In this document: positions 38,189 to 46,915 of the stretch, in pieces | Numbering within the stretch: position 1 is the first letter of the stretch | Layout: every line of letters starts with the position of its first letter | NCBI RefSeq assembly: GCF_000378125.1 | Contig: NZ_KB899243.1 | Location: 62,001 to 126,000, forward strand | DNA length: 64,000 nt | From: Rudaea cellulosilytica DSM 22992 | Lineage (GTDB): Bacteria > Pseudomonadota > Gammaproteobacteria > Xanthomonadales > Rhodanobacteraceae | Direction of reading: 5' to 3' | Program-made: the position numbers and the translations under genes | Notes under the pieces: generated by a model | Told to the model about the DNA's origin: nothing | The model's input: the letters and a program-made list of their open reading frames with translations, nothing else | Database searches by the model: none

Positions 38189-38862
38189 TTTACAAGTCCA
38201 AGGACGTCCACACGAGTCCAGGCAACCATCTAAACCCCGCATAACAGCGGGGTTTTTTATGCCTGTTACTCCCGATTTGGCGCGTATAGAGTCGTCACTG
38301 TGGCGACCGTTGGCATAGCCGTGAACATTACGTCGCCTGCCCGCGCGTTGACGCAAATGAGCAGCGCTACTGAGAAAAGAAGACGCATGGAGCTTCTCGG
38401 TGTCAGTGACGGACGACTTCGAAACGCTCGAGCGTGATTAGTTCCTTGAGCCACGTAGTTGACGAGCAAGCGCTCGCATACCGGCACGAGGCGACGGCAG
38501 AGGTTTAGCTATACCGCTACTGCGCCGGAAGAATCCGACATCGGCGGCTTGGCATCCCTACCGGCGAAGCCTTCGCGCTCAGCGCATGGCAGACATGCGG
38601 GCCACAGCGAATATCGCTTAACACGCCGTGCGACAAGCTGACGATTTTGCCCTGGATTTATTCGCACAACAATGCTCTATCTGGGTGATAGGCGCGCATT
38701 GCGTTTTACGCTAGCTTGTATTTGTACTGGGGACCTTGGATAGCCATTCGCGCCCATACAGGGGAATAGCATGCGTTGTTGCTCGACGGTTTGCTCGGCG
38801 GCGCGGGCGCTCCGACGATTGCGTCGAGCAAATCGGCACGTCTAACGAAGAACCCGCACGTT
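38189..38862. other. Gene-poor region downstream of tRNA-Asn
   Basis: After a short GTCCA-repeat stretch (AGTCCAAGGACGTCCAC and a nearby GAGTCCAGG) and the tRNA terminator, about 600 bp hold no convincing gene. A 40-codon minus-strand frame (38266-38388) begins with a signal-peptide-like MRLLFSVALLICVNARAG but ends almost at once and may be the stump of an exported protein. Base composition is less GC-biased than the surroundings. A tRNA 3' end followed by decayed DNA is typical of an old integration site, but I see no integrase or duplicated tRNA end inside the window. Confidence 0.5.
38233..38258 (+). terminator. Rho-independent terminator of tRNA-Asn
   Basis: AACCCCGC and GCGGGGTT pair around the loop ATAACA, and six T residues follow the GC stem. 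It lies 45 bp beyond the tRNA. Confidence 0.85.
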
Positions 38863-39138
38863 TCAGTTCTGAACAACGGTCAAAACTTGATCGGTGCCCG
38901 CGACACGGAACTTGCCGTTGCCAACCGGTAGAAGCAATCGATCGTCAGCGAGATAGAGTTGCGCAAGACTGCCGTTTCGGTCTTCCTCGCCGTCGACGGT
39001 TGGCAAACGAGAATCGCCAAATTTTCTGACGGTTGGATACCTGTTACCCGCGGCATCTTGGAGCATCATACGAATCTCAGTGGCGGGCACGAAGAAGCAT
39101 CTTACTCTCCCAGGAGTTAAGCCGCCGCAGATCAGCAT
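38863..39138 (-). CDS. Small hypothetical protein
   Basis: A 91-residue frame starting MLICGGLTPGRVRCFFVP and ending DQVLTVVQN, with a balanced composition (TVDGEEDRNGSLAQLYLADD) that looks like a real soluble beta-rich protein. I recognise no family. The frame can be extended to 39207, but that would overlap the divergent ORF at 39168. It lies in the orphan stretch after tRNA-Asn. Confidence 0.45.
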   Translation of the reverse strand: MLICGGLTPGRVRCFFVPATEIRMMLQDAAGNRYPTVRKFGDSRLPTVDGEEDRNGSLAQLYLADDRLLLPVGNGKFRVAGTDQVLTVVQN

Positions 39139-39167
39139 TTGCCATTCTCGCGAGACGTATTTCGTAT

Positions 39168-39377
39168 ATGGGAAGGTACAAGGCGCGTCAGGTAAGCCCG
39201 GCTCCAAGGAAGGGGTTTGACTGGATCGTGCTCGATACCGAAACGGAGATGGTTGTGCGGCTCAATGGCGTTTGGCTCGAATACCTCACCGAAGCCGAGG
39301 CTGAACGATTTGTCGCCGAGCTGAACAAGATCGACTTCGAGGGGCGGGACGCGGCACGGCAAGCGCCGCAATCATAG
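39168..39377 (+). CDS. Small hypothetical protein
   Basis: A 69-residue frame starting MGRYKARQVSPAPRKGFDWI. The core VLDTETEMVVRLNGVWLEYL followed by an acidic helix (TEAEAERFVAELNKIDF) looks like a compact folded domain, but I recognise no family. It starts 29 bp from the divergent frame at 39138, so one or both may be real genes of the accessory stretch. Confidence 0.5.
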   Translation: MGRYKARQVSPAPRKGFDWIVLDTETEMVVRLNGVWLEYLTEAEAERFVAELNKIDFEGRDAARQAPQS

Positions 39378-39419
39378 GCCTACCTTCCGTTTAAACCGCG
39401 AGCTTCCTGCGAGGCAGGC

Positions 39420-40268
39420 TCAAAGTGCCTTCGCGGCCGTTTCCAGTATCGCTTCGAGTTCGAGCACCGCGCGCGAGGCCGAGGCGGCACGGTCGATCAC
39501 GTATTCGAGCGCCCCGAGTTCGGGCAGTCCTTCTTCGATCGCGACGAGGCCTTCGGGAATCACATAGCCGGCGAAAGCGCTCATGCCGAGGCCGGCGATC
39601 ACCGCGGCCTTGATCACGGCGATGCTGCTGCTCACGGTGACAATGCGCCATTGCCGGTCCGCAGCCGCGAGCACCTCGAAGATGCGCGTGCGGGTGACGC
39701 TCGGCTCGGGATGCAGGGCGAGCGGCAGCACGGCCGCGCCGGCGTTGATCGGCGAATTCGGGCCGACGCACCAGTACAGGCGTTCGGTGCGCACGACACG
39801 CCCGCGCCGGCTGCCACGCAGGCGCTTGGCGAAGACGAGATCGAGGCGTTCGGCATCGAGGTCGGCGAACAGGTCGCCGCTCATGCCGGTGGCAATGACC
39901 AGTTCGACGCCCGGATTGCGCGCAACGAAACTGGCCAGCGCCAGGCGCAGATGGCTCAGCGCGAAGTCTTCGGACAGGCCCAGGCGCACGCTGCCGTCGA
40001 GCGGCGGCCCGCTGACCGCGGTGACCGCGTCATCCATGAGTTCCAGGATGCGCGCGGCGTAGCGATGCAGCGTTTCGCCATGCCGCGACAGGCGTACATT
40101 GCGCGTGTCGCGCTCGAACAGCGCGCAGTTGAGCAGGTCTTCGAGCCGGCGGATGTGCTGGCTGACCGTCGACTGGGTCAGGCTGACGCGCTCGGCCGCC
40201 GCGGTGAAACTGCCGGTCTGGGCGATCGCAACGAAACTGCGCAGCAATTCGGGCGGCAGGGGGCGCAT
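39420..40268 (-). CDS. mdcR: LysR-family regulator of the malonate operon
   Basis: A 282-residue LysR protein with an N-terminal HTH (LLRSFVAIAQTGSFTAA to TQSTVSQHIRRLEDLL) and an inducer-binding domain. It is divergent from madL-madM-mdc, the arrangement seen for MdcR-type activators that respond to malonate, and an inverted T-N11-A box lies in the gap. The ATG at 40268 was preferred; a GTG four codons upstream is also possible. Its function as the mdc regulator is inferred from position. Confidence 0.82.
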   Translation of the reverse strand: MRPLPPELLRSFVAIAQTGSFTAAAERVSLTQSTVSQHIRRLEDLLNCALFERDTRNVRLSRHGETLHRYAARILELMDDAVTAVSGPPLDGSVRLGLSEDFALSHLRLALASFVARNPGVELVIATGMSGDLFADLDAERLDLVFAKRLRGSRRGRVVRTERLYWCVGPNSPINAGAAVLPLALHPEPSVTRTRIFEVLAAADRQWRIVTVSSSIAVIKAAVIAGLGMSAFAGYVIPEGLVAIEEGLPELGALEYVIDRAASASRAVLELEAILETAAKAL

Positions 40269-40310
40269 GGGCAAATCCACTGAATCGCGGGCGAGAAATC
40301 ATAAATCGGC

Positions 40311-40325
40311 ATGCGTGGCGTGCAT
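40311..40325. promoter_or_regulatory. LysR-type box between mdcR and madL
   Basis: ATGCGTGGCGTGCAT contains the T-N11-A core with ATGC/GCAT inverted arms, as expected for a LysR-type binding site. It lies 43 bp upstream of the mdcR start and 175 bp before madL. Confidence 0.45.
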
Positions 40326-40416
40326 ACCCTAGGCTCGCGTGCAAAAACAATCTGGAGCGAAGGGACTCGCCGCAAAGCGCACGAAGATAAAAACAGGGCG
40401 AAATGCCCCTGATCCG

Positions 40417-40438
40417 CATTCCGGCGAGAACCGGAATG
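40417..40438. repeat. REP-like hairpin
   Basis: CATTCCGG and CCGGAATG form a perfect 8-bp stem around CGAGAA. It matches the core of the REP hairpin at 10640-10662 and lies in the madL leader, where it could also form in the mRNA. Confidence 0.6.
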
Positions 40439-40499
40439 AAGATCAACAAAGACGGCGTCGGAACAGTCGATTCATTCCACGAATCCCCGGGAGGGAGAA

Positions 40500-40895
40500 A
40501 TGATCATCTACGGTACGGCCTTGCTTGCATTCTGCCATCTGGCAGGACTCTTTCTCGGCGATCTGCTCGGCAGCGCGCTCGGCGTCAAAAGCAATGTAGG
40601 CGGTGTCGGCATCGCGATGCTGCTGCTCATCGTGCTGCGCCTCTACCTGCACAGGAAAGGCTGGCTGCCCAAAGAAACCGAAGCCGGCGTCGGCTTCTGG
40701 GGCGCCATGTACATCCCGGTCGTGGTCGCAATGGCGGCGACGCAGAACGTCGTCGCTGCAGTCAAGGGCGGCCCGGTCGCCCTGCTCGCGGCGTTTGGCG
40801 CCTTTGTCGTCTGCGTCCTCGTCATCGCGCTGCTCGTGCGCAGCGGGCGCGACGATACCTCGCTCGAACATGCGCCGCACGTCGGCGAAGTCTGA
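40500..40895 (+). CDS. madL: Malonate transporter subunit MadL
   Basis: A 131-residue inner-membrane protein with about four hydrophobic segments (MIIYGTALLAFCHLAGLFLG at the start). It matches MadL/MdcL, the small partner of MadM in the two-component malonate carrier. A strong GGGAGGGAGAA site precedes the ATG. First gene of the malonate operon; madM follows 12 bp later. Confidence 0.93.
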   Translation: MIIYGTALLAFCHLAGLFLGDLLGSALGVKSNVGGVGIAMLLLIVLRLYLHRKGWLPKETEAGVGFWGAMYIPVVVAMAATQNVVAAVKGGPVALLAAFGAFVVCVLVIALLVRSGRDDTSLEHAPHVGEV

Positions 40896-40907
40896 GGAGA
40901 CACGACC

Positions 40908-41675
40908 ATGTTCGAAGCACTGCAAAAAGAACTGACCGCCAATGGCCTCGTCACCGCGTTCCTCGTCGTCGGCATCGTCATGTGGCTGTCGGTGCAGCTC
41001 TCGCGCCTGCTCACGCGCGGGCGCGTGCACGGCTCGGCCTTCGCTGTCTTCATCGGACTCGGCCTGGCCTGGATCGGCGGCGTGATGACCGGCGGGCAGA
41101 AAGGCCTTGCCGATTTTCCGTTGCTCGCCGGCCTGGGCCTGATGGGCGGGGCGATGCTGCGCGATTTCGCCATCGTCGCGACCGCGTTCGAGGTGCAGCC
41201 TGGCGAAGCGCGCAAGGCCGGCCTGATCGGCGCGGTCTCGCTGCTGCTCGGTACCGTGCTGCCGTTCATCATCGGCGCGCTGGTCGCGCGCTCCGCCGGC
41301 TACACAGACGCGATCAGCATGACCACGATAGGTGCCGGCGCGGTGACCTACATCGTCGGCCCGGTCACCGGCGCCGCGATCGGCGCGAGTTCGGATGTGA
41401 TCGCGCTGAGCATCGCCACCGGCGTGGTCAAGGCGGTCATGGTCATGATCGGCACGCCGCTGCTCGCGCGTTTCATGGGCTTGAAGACGCCGCGCTCGGC
41501 GATGATCTTCGGCGGCCTTGCCGGCACGGTCAGCGGAGTCAGCGCGGGGCTTGCCGCGACCGATCGCCGCCTCGTGCCGTACGGCGCCTTGATCGCGACA
41601 TTCCACACCGGTGTCGGTTGCCTGCTCGGGCCATCGCTGTTGTATTTCGCGACGCGTGCGCTGGTCGGCGGTTGA
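40908..41675 (+). CDS. madM: Malonate transporter subunit MadM
   Basis: A 255-residue inner-membrane protein with about seven to nine hydrophobic segments and Gly-rich turns (GLGLMGGAMLRDFAIVATAF, IVGPVTGAAIGASSDVIALS), as in MadM/MdcM. With MadL it imports malonate by cation symport. It stands between madL and mdcA. Confidence 0.93.
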   Translation: MFEALQKELTANGLVTAFLVVGIVMWLSVQLSRLLTRGRVHGSAFAVFIGLGLAWIGGVMTGGQKGLADFPLLAGLGLMGGAMLRDFAIVATAFEVQPGEARKAGLIGAVSLLLGTVLPFIIGALVARSAGYTDAISMTTIGAGAVTYIVGPVTGAAIGASSDVIALSIATGVVKAVMVMIGTPLLARFMGLKTPRSAMIFGGLAGTVSGVSAGLAATDRRLVPYGALIATFHTGVGCLLGPSLLYFATRALVGG

Positions 41676-41711
41676 TCGATAAGCGGTTTTTGGCCATGAC
41701 GGAGAATGCGC

Positions 41712-43358
41712 ATGAGTGATTGGGACAAGGGCCGTCGCGCGCGCGCCGCGCGCATCGCCGCGGGCGCGCGCTTTGCGCAGGGCAAGCGCGTGGACGCACG
41801 CGATGCGACCGCGCTGCTCGAAGCGGTGATCCAGCCGGGCGACCGCGTCTGCCTCGAAGGCGACAACCAGAAGCAGGCCGACCTGCTCGCCGCCGCGCTC
41901 ATCGCGGCCGATCCGGCAGTGCTGCACGATCTGCACATGGTGCAGTCGGGCGTGGTGCTGCCCGAACACCTCGACGTGTTCGAGCGCGGCATCGCGCGCC
42001 GCCTCGACTATGCCTATTCGGGGCCGCAGTCGCAGCGCATCGCCAAGCTTCTGTTCGGCGGGCGCATCGAACTCGGCGCCGTGCACACGTACCTCGAGCT
42101 GTTCGCGCGCTACTTCATCGACCTGACCCCACAGGTTGCGCTGATCGCGGCGGTCAGCGCCGACCGCAACGGCAATCTGTATACCGGGCCGAACACCGAG
42201 GACACGCCGACCGTGGTCGAGGCGACCGCGTTCAAGGACGGCGTCGTCATCGCCCAGGTCGGCGAGATCGTCGACGAGCTGCCGCGCGTCGACATCCCGG
42301 GCGACCAGGTGCATTTCGTCATCGATGCGGGCAGGCCGTTCTTCGTCGAGCCGCTGTTCACGCGCGATCCGGGCGCGATCACCGAAACACAGATTCTCAC
42401 CGCGATGCTCGCGCTCAAGGGCATCTACGCGCCGTACGGCGTGCGCCGTCTCAACCACGGCATCGGCTTCAACACCGCGGCGATCGAACTGCTGCTGCCG
42501 ACCTACGGCGAGCGCCTCGGCTTGAAAGGCAAGGTCGCAAGCCACTGGGCGCTCAATCCGCACCCGACCTTGATTCCGGCGATCGAGTCGGGCTGGGTCG
42601 AACAGATCCACTGTTTCGGCTCCGAAGTCGGCATGGACGCCTACATTCGCGCGCGCTCGGACATCTACTTCACCGGCGCCGACGGCTCCTTGCGCTCGAA
42701 TCGCGCGTTCTGCCAGACGGCCGGCCTGTATGCCTGCGACATGTTCATCGGTTCGACCCTGCAGATCGATCTGGCCGGCCATTCCTCCACCGTCACCACG
42801 GGCCGCATCGCCGGCTTCGGCGGCGCCCCGAACATGGGCAGCGATGCGCGCGGGCGGCGCCATCCGAGCGAGCCGTGGATCAAGGCCGGTGCCGAGGCCG
42901 ATCCCGGCGAAAAAGCCGCGCTGCGCCGCGGGCGCAAGCTCGTCGTGCAGATCGGCGAGACCTTCGGCGAAAAGAACACGCCGATGTTCGTCGAGAAACT
43001 CGACGCGCTCGAACTCGCCGAAAAACTCAAGCTCGATCTCGCCCCGATCATGGTCTACGGCGACGATGTCACCCACATCGTCACCGAGGAAGGCATCGCC
43101 AACCTGCTCTTGTGTCGCGACGCCGACGAACGCGAGCAGGCGATCCGCGGCGTCGCCGGTTACACCGACGTCGGCCGCGCGCGCGACAAGGCCTTCGTCC
43201 AGCGCCTGCGCGAGCGCGGCGTGATCCGTCGCCCCGAGGATCTCGGCATCGACCCGCTCGACGCCGACCGGCGCCTGCTCGCGGCGCGTTCGGTCAAGGA
43301 TCTCGTGCACTGGTCGGGCGGCCTCTACGCGCCGCCGTCGAAATTCCGCAATTGGTGA
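41712..43358 (+). CDS. mdcA: Malonate decarboxylase alpha subunit (acetyl-ACP:malonate ACP transferase)
   Basis: A 548-residue subunit that swaps acetate for malonate on the ACP thiol, making malonyl-ACP and free acetate. It has the long CoA-transferase-like sequence of MdcA, with segments VSADRNGNLYTGPNTEDTPT, GVRRLNHGIGFNTAAIELLL and FGGAPNMGSDARGRRHPS. The start at 41712 has GGAGA six bases upstream; the in-frame ATG at 41706 overlaps that site. mdcC follows 11 bp later. Confidence 0.97.
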   Translation: MSDWDKGRRARAARIAAGARFAQGKRVDARDATALLEAVIQPGDRVCLEGDNQKQADLLAAALIAADPAVLHDLHMVQSGVVLPEHLDVFERGIARRLDYAYSGPQSQRIAKLLFGGRIELGAVHTYLELFARYFIDLTPQVALIAAVSADRNGNLYTGPNTEDTPTVVEATAFKDGVVIAQVGEIVDELPRVDIPGDQVHFVIDAGRPFFVEPLFTRDPGAITETQILTAMLALKGIYAPYGVRRLNHGIGFNTAAIELLLPTYGERLGLKGKVASHWALNPHPTLIPAIESGWVEQIHCFGSEVGMDAYIRARSDIYFTGADGSLRSNRAFCQTAGLYACDMFIGSTLQIDLAGHSSTVTTGRIAGFGGAPNMGSDARGRRHPSEPWIKAGAEADPGEKAALRRGRKLVVQIGETFGEKNTPMFVEKLDALELAEKLKLDLAPIMVYGDDVTHIVTEEGIANLLLCRDADEREQAIRGVAGYTDVGRARDKAFVQRLRERGVIRRPEDLGIDPLDADRRLLAARSVKDLVHWSGGLYAPPSKFRNW

Positions 43359-43369
43359 GGAAGCGCATC

Positions 43370-43687
43370 ATGGAACATCTCAACTACAAGCACACGGCGC
43401 GCGCCCGCGCCACGGGCGAGAAGAAGCAGGCGCTGGTCGGAGTGGTCGCCTCGGGCAACCTCGAAGTGCTGGTCGAACGCGTGCTGCCGGGCAACGAATG
43501 CGAGATCGATATCCGCACCGCGGCGGAAGGTTTCGGCGAGGTGTGGAAGGAAGTGGTCGCCGATTTCGTCGGGCGGCGTTCGCCGGGCGGACTGAAGTTT
43601 TCGATCAACGACGGCGGCGCGCGCCCGGACACGGTCGCGCTGCGCCTTGCCCAGGCGGCGCGTGCGCTCGAGGGAGACGGAACATGA
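43370..43687 (+). CDS. mdcC: Malonate decarboxylase acyl-carrier protein (delta subunit)
   Basis: A 105-residue ACP. In this family a serine carries 2'-(5''-phosphoribosyl)-3'-dephospho-CoA instead of phosphopantetheine; S28 in GVVASGNLEVLVE is the expected site. LPGNECEIDIRTAAEGFGEVW is typical. It carries the malonyl and acetyl groups between MdcA and MdcD/E. It overlaps mdcD by 4 bp (ATGA). Confidence 0.95.
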   Translation: MEHLNYKHTARARATGEKKQALVGVVASGNLEVLVERVLPGNECEIDIRTAAEGFGEVWKEVVADFVGRRSPGGLKFSINDGGARPDTVALRLAQAARALEGDGT

Positions 43688-44616
43688 GCGCGGCATCGGC
43701 AGCGACGCGTATCGACGATGCGCTCGCGCAGAGTTGGTATGAGGCATCGGCGCGCCAGCGCGTGGATGCCCTGCTCGATCGCGGCAGCTTCGTCGAATTC
43801 ATCGGCCCCGAGCGGCGCGAGACGAGTCCGCATCTGCCGCTGTTCGACCTGCCCGAGCAGTTCGACGACGGCATGATCGTCGGTCGCGGGCGCCTCGACG
43901 GCGCCTCGATCCTGATCGCCGCGCAGGAGGGTCGTTTCATGGGCGGCGCGTTCGGTGAAGTGCACGGTGCCAAGCTCACCGGCCTGTTGCGCGCCGCGCG
44001 CGAGCTGCGCACACCGGTCGTCATCGCGTTCGACACCGGCGGTGTGCGCCTGCAGGAAGCGAACGCCGGCGAAATGGCAATCGCCGAGATCATGCGCGCG
44101 CTGCTCGAAGCGCGACTGGCCGCAGTGAACGTGATCGGCCTCGTCGGCGGGCGCGCGGGCTGCTATGGCGGTGGCGGTCTGATCGCGGCTTGCTGTTCGG
44201 CGCTTGCGGTATCCGAGCAAGGCCGCATCAGTGTGTCCGGGCCCGAGGTCATTGAGACCAATCGCGGCGTCGAGGAATTCGATTCGAAGGACCGCGCCCT
44301 GGTCTGGCGCACGATGGGCGGCAAGCACCGGCGCCTGATCGGCGGCGCCGAAATCTTCGTCGACGACACCGTGGCAAGTTTTCGCGCGGCCGCGATTGCG
44401 CTGCTCGCGCGCGCGCCCGCGCTGACGCGCGCGATGCTGGTAGCCGAACAGGCGCGCCTCGAGACACGCCTCGACGCGTTCGGTGACTGCGCCGATGCAC
44501 TCGACATCTGGCGCAGGCTCGGCATAGCCGATGCAGCGTCGGTGCCGGCCATGTCGTATGGCGAATTCGACGCGCTCGGCGCACGCATCACGGAGGTGAT
44601 CCATGACGCTCGCTGA
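43684..44616 (+). CDS. mdcD: Malonate decarboxylase beta subunit
   Basis: A 310-residue carboxyltransferase/crotonase-fold subunit that, with MdcE, decarboxylates malonyl-ACP to acetyl-ACP. Oxyanion-hole regions appear in AAQEGRFMGGAFGEVHGAKL and VGGRAGCYGGGGLIAACCSA. It overlaps mdcC (4 bp) and mdcE (14 bp), so the subunits are probably made in fixed ratio. Confidence 0.96.
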   Translation: MSAASAATRIDDALAQSWYEASARQRVDALLDRGSFVEFIGPERRETSPHLPLFDLPEQFDDGMIVGRGRLDGASILIAAQEGRFMGGAFGEVHGAKLTGLLRAARELRTPVVIAFDTGGVRLQEANAGEMAIAEIMRALLEARLAAVNVIGLVGGRAGCYGGGGLIAACCSALAVSEQGRISVSGPEVIETNRGVEEFDSKDRALVWRTMGGKHRRLIGGAEIFVDDTVASFRAAAIALLARAPALTRAMLVAEQARLETRLDAFGDCADALDIWRRLGIADAASVPAMSYGEFDALGARITEVIHDAR

Positions 44617-45334
44617 AATCCTCGCCTCGCTGTTCCCGCGGGGAAGCTCGGTCGTCGTCGAGGATGGCCTGATCCACGGGCAAGGCCGTCGCGTGGATGG
44701 CTCGCCGCTGCATGTGATCGGCGTCTGCGAGCGCAGCGCGGTCGGCATCGACGAGGCCGCGAAGCTCGCGCGCCACGTGCTTGAAATAATCGCGGGCGAG
44801 GACAGCGCGCCGATCCTCGTACTGATCGACAGCGACAGCCAGCGCATGTCCAAGCGCGATGAAATGCTTGGTCTCAACGAATTTCTCGCGCACCTGGCCA
44901 AGTGCCTGATCCTCGCCGACGTGCTCGGCCATGCGACAATCGGCCTTCTATACGGCCATACCGCAGCGGGCGCTTTCATCGCCACCGCGCTGGCGACACG
45001 CACGCTGCTCGCGCTGCCCGGCGCCGAGCCCGTGGTCATGGACCTGCCGTCGATGGCGCGCGTGACCAAGCTGCCGATCGAGACTCTGCAGGCGATGGCG
45101 AAGACCACGCCGGTGTTCGCGCCGGGGCTTGCTAACCTCGCCCAGACCGGTGCGGTCGCGGCGACGCTCGATCCGCAACGTTCGCTCGCCGCGCAGGTCG
45201 AGGAAATCCTCGTCGCCAACGCCCGCGAGGCAGGCAAGGATGAGCGCGACGTGCTCGGCAAACGGCGCAACGGCAGGACAAAGGCCGCCGACATTGCCCT
45301 GCGCGTGCAGGAGCTGGCGCGTGCCTCGACTTGA
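44603..45334 (+). CDS. mdcE: Malonate decarboxylase gamma subunit (co-decarboxylase)
   Basis: A 243-residue partner of MdcD with the same crotonase-like fold. Recognisable segments are ILVLIDSDSQRMSKRDEMLG, ATIGLLYGHTAAGAFIATAL and VVMDLPSMARVTKLP. It overlaps mdcD by 14 bp and mdcG by 14 bp. Confidence 0.96.
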   Translation: MTLAEILASLFPRGSSVVVEDGLIHGQGRRVDGSPLHVIGVCERSAVGIDEAAKLARHVLEIIAGEDSAPILVLIDSDSQRMSKRDEMLGLNEFLAHLAKCLILADVLGHATIGLLYGHTAAGAFIATALATRTLLALPGAEPVVMDLPSMARVTKLPIETLQAMAKTTPVFAPGLANLAQTGAVAATLDPQRSLAAQVEEILVANAREAGKDERDVLGKRRNGRTKAADIALRVQELARAST

Positions 45335-45983
45335 TCGCGATCCGCCGCGCCACAGTCTCGTGCGCGTACACGCGCGCGCTTGGCAGGCGTCGCTCGCGGC
45401 GCAACCCGCTTTGCAAGGCGAGCCGGTGCTGCGTGACTGGGCAGCGCGCGGCTGGCCGCTGATCGCGCGCCGTGCGCTGCCGGGCGAAGCCGCGGGTGTG
45501 CCGCTGGGCCTGCCGTTGCCACCCGCGCTCGGCAAGCGGCGCATTGCGGTAACGATGCCGGCGGATGCGATCGAGTCGGTGTTCTCGCTGCCGTCGCTGC
45601 ACGACGCGATGGCGGGCGCACCGCTTTCATGGCAGGCGACCTTGCACCATCTCGTCGGCGTTGCCGAGGATTTCCAAGTCGAAGTACGCGTGTTCGGCTC
45701 GCTTGCCTGGCAGGCGCTTACCGGGCTCGCGTATCTCGGCGCGAACTCCGATCTTGATCTGCTCTGGACCCTGCCCGCGCGCGCGCGGCTGGCCGATCTT
45801 CTCGCCACGCTGGCGATGATCGAGGCACGCGCACCGATGCGTCTCGACGGCGAATTCGTGCGTGCCGATGGCGCCGGTGTGAACTGGCGCGAATTGCACG
45901 CGGGCGCAGGCGAGGCGCTCGTGAAGACGTGCGGCGCGGCGCGGCTCGAACCGGTCGCCACATTTCTCGGAGAGGCCGCGTGA
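45321..45983 (+). CDS. mdcG: Malonate decarboxylase holo-ACP synthase
   Basis: A 220-residue nucleotidyltransferase that attaches the phosphoribosyl-dephospho-CoA group to the MdcC serine. The active-site motif is VFGSLAWQ followed by NSDLDLLW. The GTG at 45321 was chosen: upstream codons lie inside mdcE and are not protein-like, while PRLDRDPPRHSLVRVHARAW fits the family. It overlaps mdcE by 14 bp and mdcB by 4 bp. Confidence 0.92.
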   Translation: MPRLDRDPPRHSLVRVHARAWQASLAAQPALQGEPVLRDWAARGWPLIARRALPGEAAGVPLGLPLPPALGKRRIAVTMPADAIESVFSLPSLHDAMAGAPLSWQATLHHLVGVAEDFQVEVRVFGSLAWQALTGLAYLGANSDLDLLWTLPARARLADLLATLAMIEARAPMRLDGEFVRADGAGVNWRELHAGAGEALVKTCGAARLEPVATFLGEAA

Positions 45984-46915
45984 ACGCGCTAGCGCAAACT
46001 TCGACCGTCGTTGTTTCCACGTTGCGCGGAATTGGAGCGGATTTTCGCCGTCCGTTGGACGCTGGCACTTGCGATAACTTCCCGCAGCGCATCGCCGCGC
46101 TCGCGCAGGACTGTTTGTATCTCGAAATTACCACCTGGCCCAAACCCGGTCTCGTCAGTCATGTCGACAACGGCAGTCACGATGACATGGACGCAGCGAC
46201 GTTCTTGCGCAGCGCCGCGGCGATTGCCCCGTATTTCGCGGAACTCGCAGATGCCGGCGCCTGCGACGCGGCGATGCCGACCTTGCGTCGTATCGGCCTG
46301 CGTGCGGAGATCGCGATGCTGCGCGCGACCGGTGGCGTCAACACGCATCGCGGCGCGATTTTCGGCCTCGGCCTGCTCTGCGCCGCAGCGGGCGCGCGCG
46401 AAGCCGCTAGCGCCGTGTGCGGTGAAACGCTTGGCGCGATCGTCGCACGACGCTGGGGTGCGGACATTCTTGCCGGGCCGCGCCTGTGCGCCAGTCACGG
46501 CGAGCGCGCGCGGCAGCGTTTCGGCGTGGGCGGCGCCCGGGTCGAAGCCGCGCGCGGATTTCCGAGCGTTTACCATGTCGGCATCCGAGCCTTGCGCGAC
46601 GCCAGGCGGCTTGCGCCTGGCGACGCCGAGGCGCAGCGCGTGCACGCCTGCCTCGCGCTCATTGCGGCCACCGACGACACCAATCTCCTGCACCGCGGCG
46701 GCCGCGATGGACTCGAATTCGCGCAAGCCATTGCGCGCGCCTTCCTCGAGCGCGGCGGCATCGCGCAGGCGGATTGGCTTTCCGCTGCCGCGACGATCCA
46801 CACCGCGTTTGTCGCGCGCCGGCTGAGTCCCGGCGGCGCGGCCGATCTGCTGGCGATGAGTTTGTTCGTCGATCGACTCGACCGCGAAGGCGACATCGGC
46901 GAGCTGCCGCGATGA
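45980..46915 (+). CDS. mdcB: Triphosphoribosyl-dephospho-CoA synthase
   Basis: A 311-residue enzyme (CitG/MdcB family) that condenses dephospho-CoA with ATP to make the precursor of the ACP prosthetic group. Conserved segments are YLEITTWPKPGLVSHVDNGS and ATGGVNTHRGAIFGLGLLCA. A GTG start at 45980 overlaps the mdcG stop (GTGA); the upstream frame lies inside mdcG. Confidence 0.94.
   Translation: MNALAQTSTVVVSTLRGIGADFRRPLDAGTCDNFPQRIAALAQDCLYLEITTWPKPGLVSHVDNGSHDDMDAATFLRSAAAIAPYFAELADAGACDAAMPTLRRIGLRAEIAMLRATGGVNTHRGAIFGLGLLCAAAGAREAASAVCGETLGAIVARRWGADILAGPRLCASHGERARQRFGVGGARVEAARGFPSVYHVGIRALRDARRLAPGDAEAQRVHACLALIAATDDTNLLHRGGRDGLEFAQAIARAFLERGGIAQADWLSAAATIHTAFVARRLSPGGAADLLAMSLFVDRLDREGDIGELPR

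Noticed and set aside
38459-38641. 60-codon plus frame after tRNA-Asn
   Set aside because: Basic, low-information translation with no start signal or conservation cue.
40443-43310. 955-codon frame antisense to madL, madM and mdcA
   Set aside because: Arg/Asp-rich shadow of three well-recognised genes; no motif of its own.
43384-45630. 748-codon frame antisense to mdcC-D-E-G
   Set aside because: Low-complexity shadow; the plus-strand genes match the mdc order exactly.
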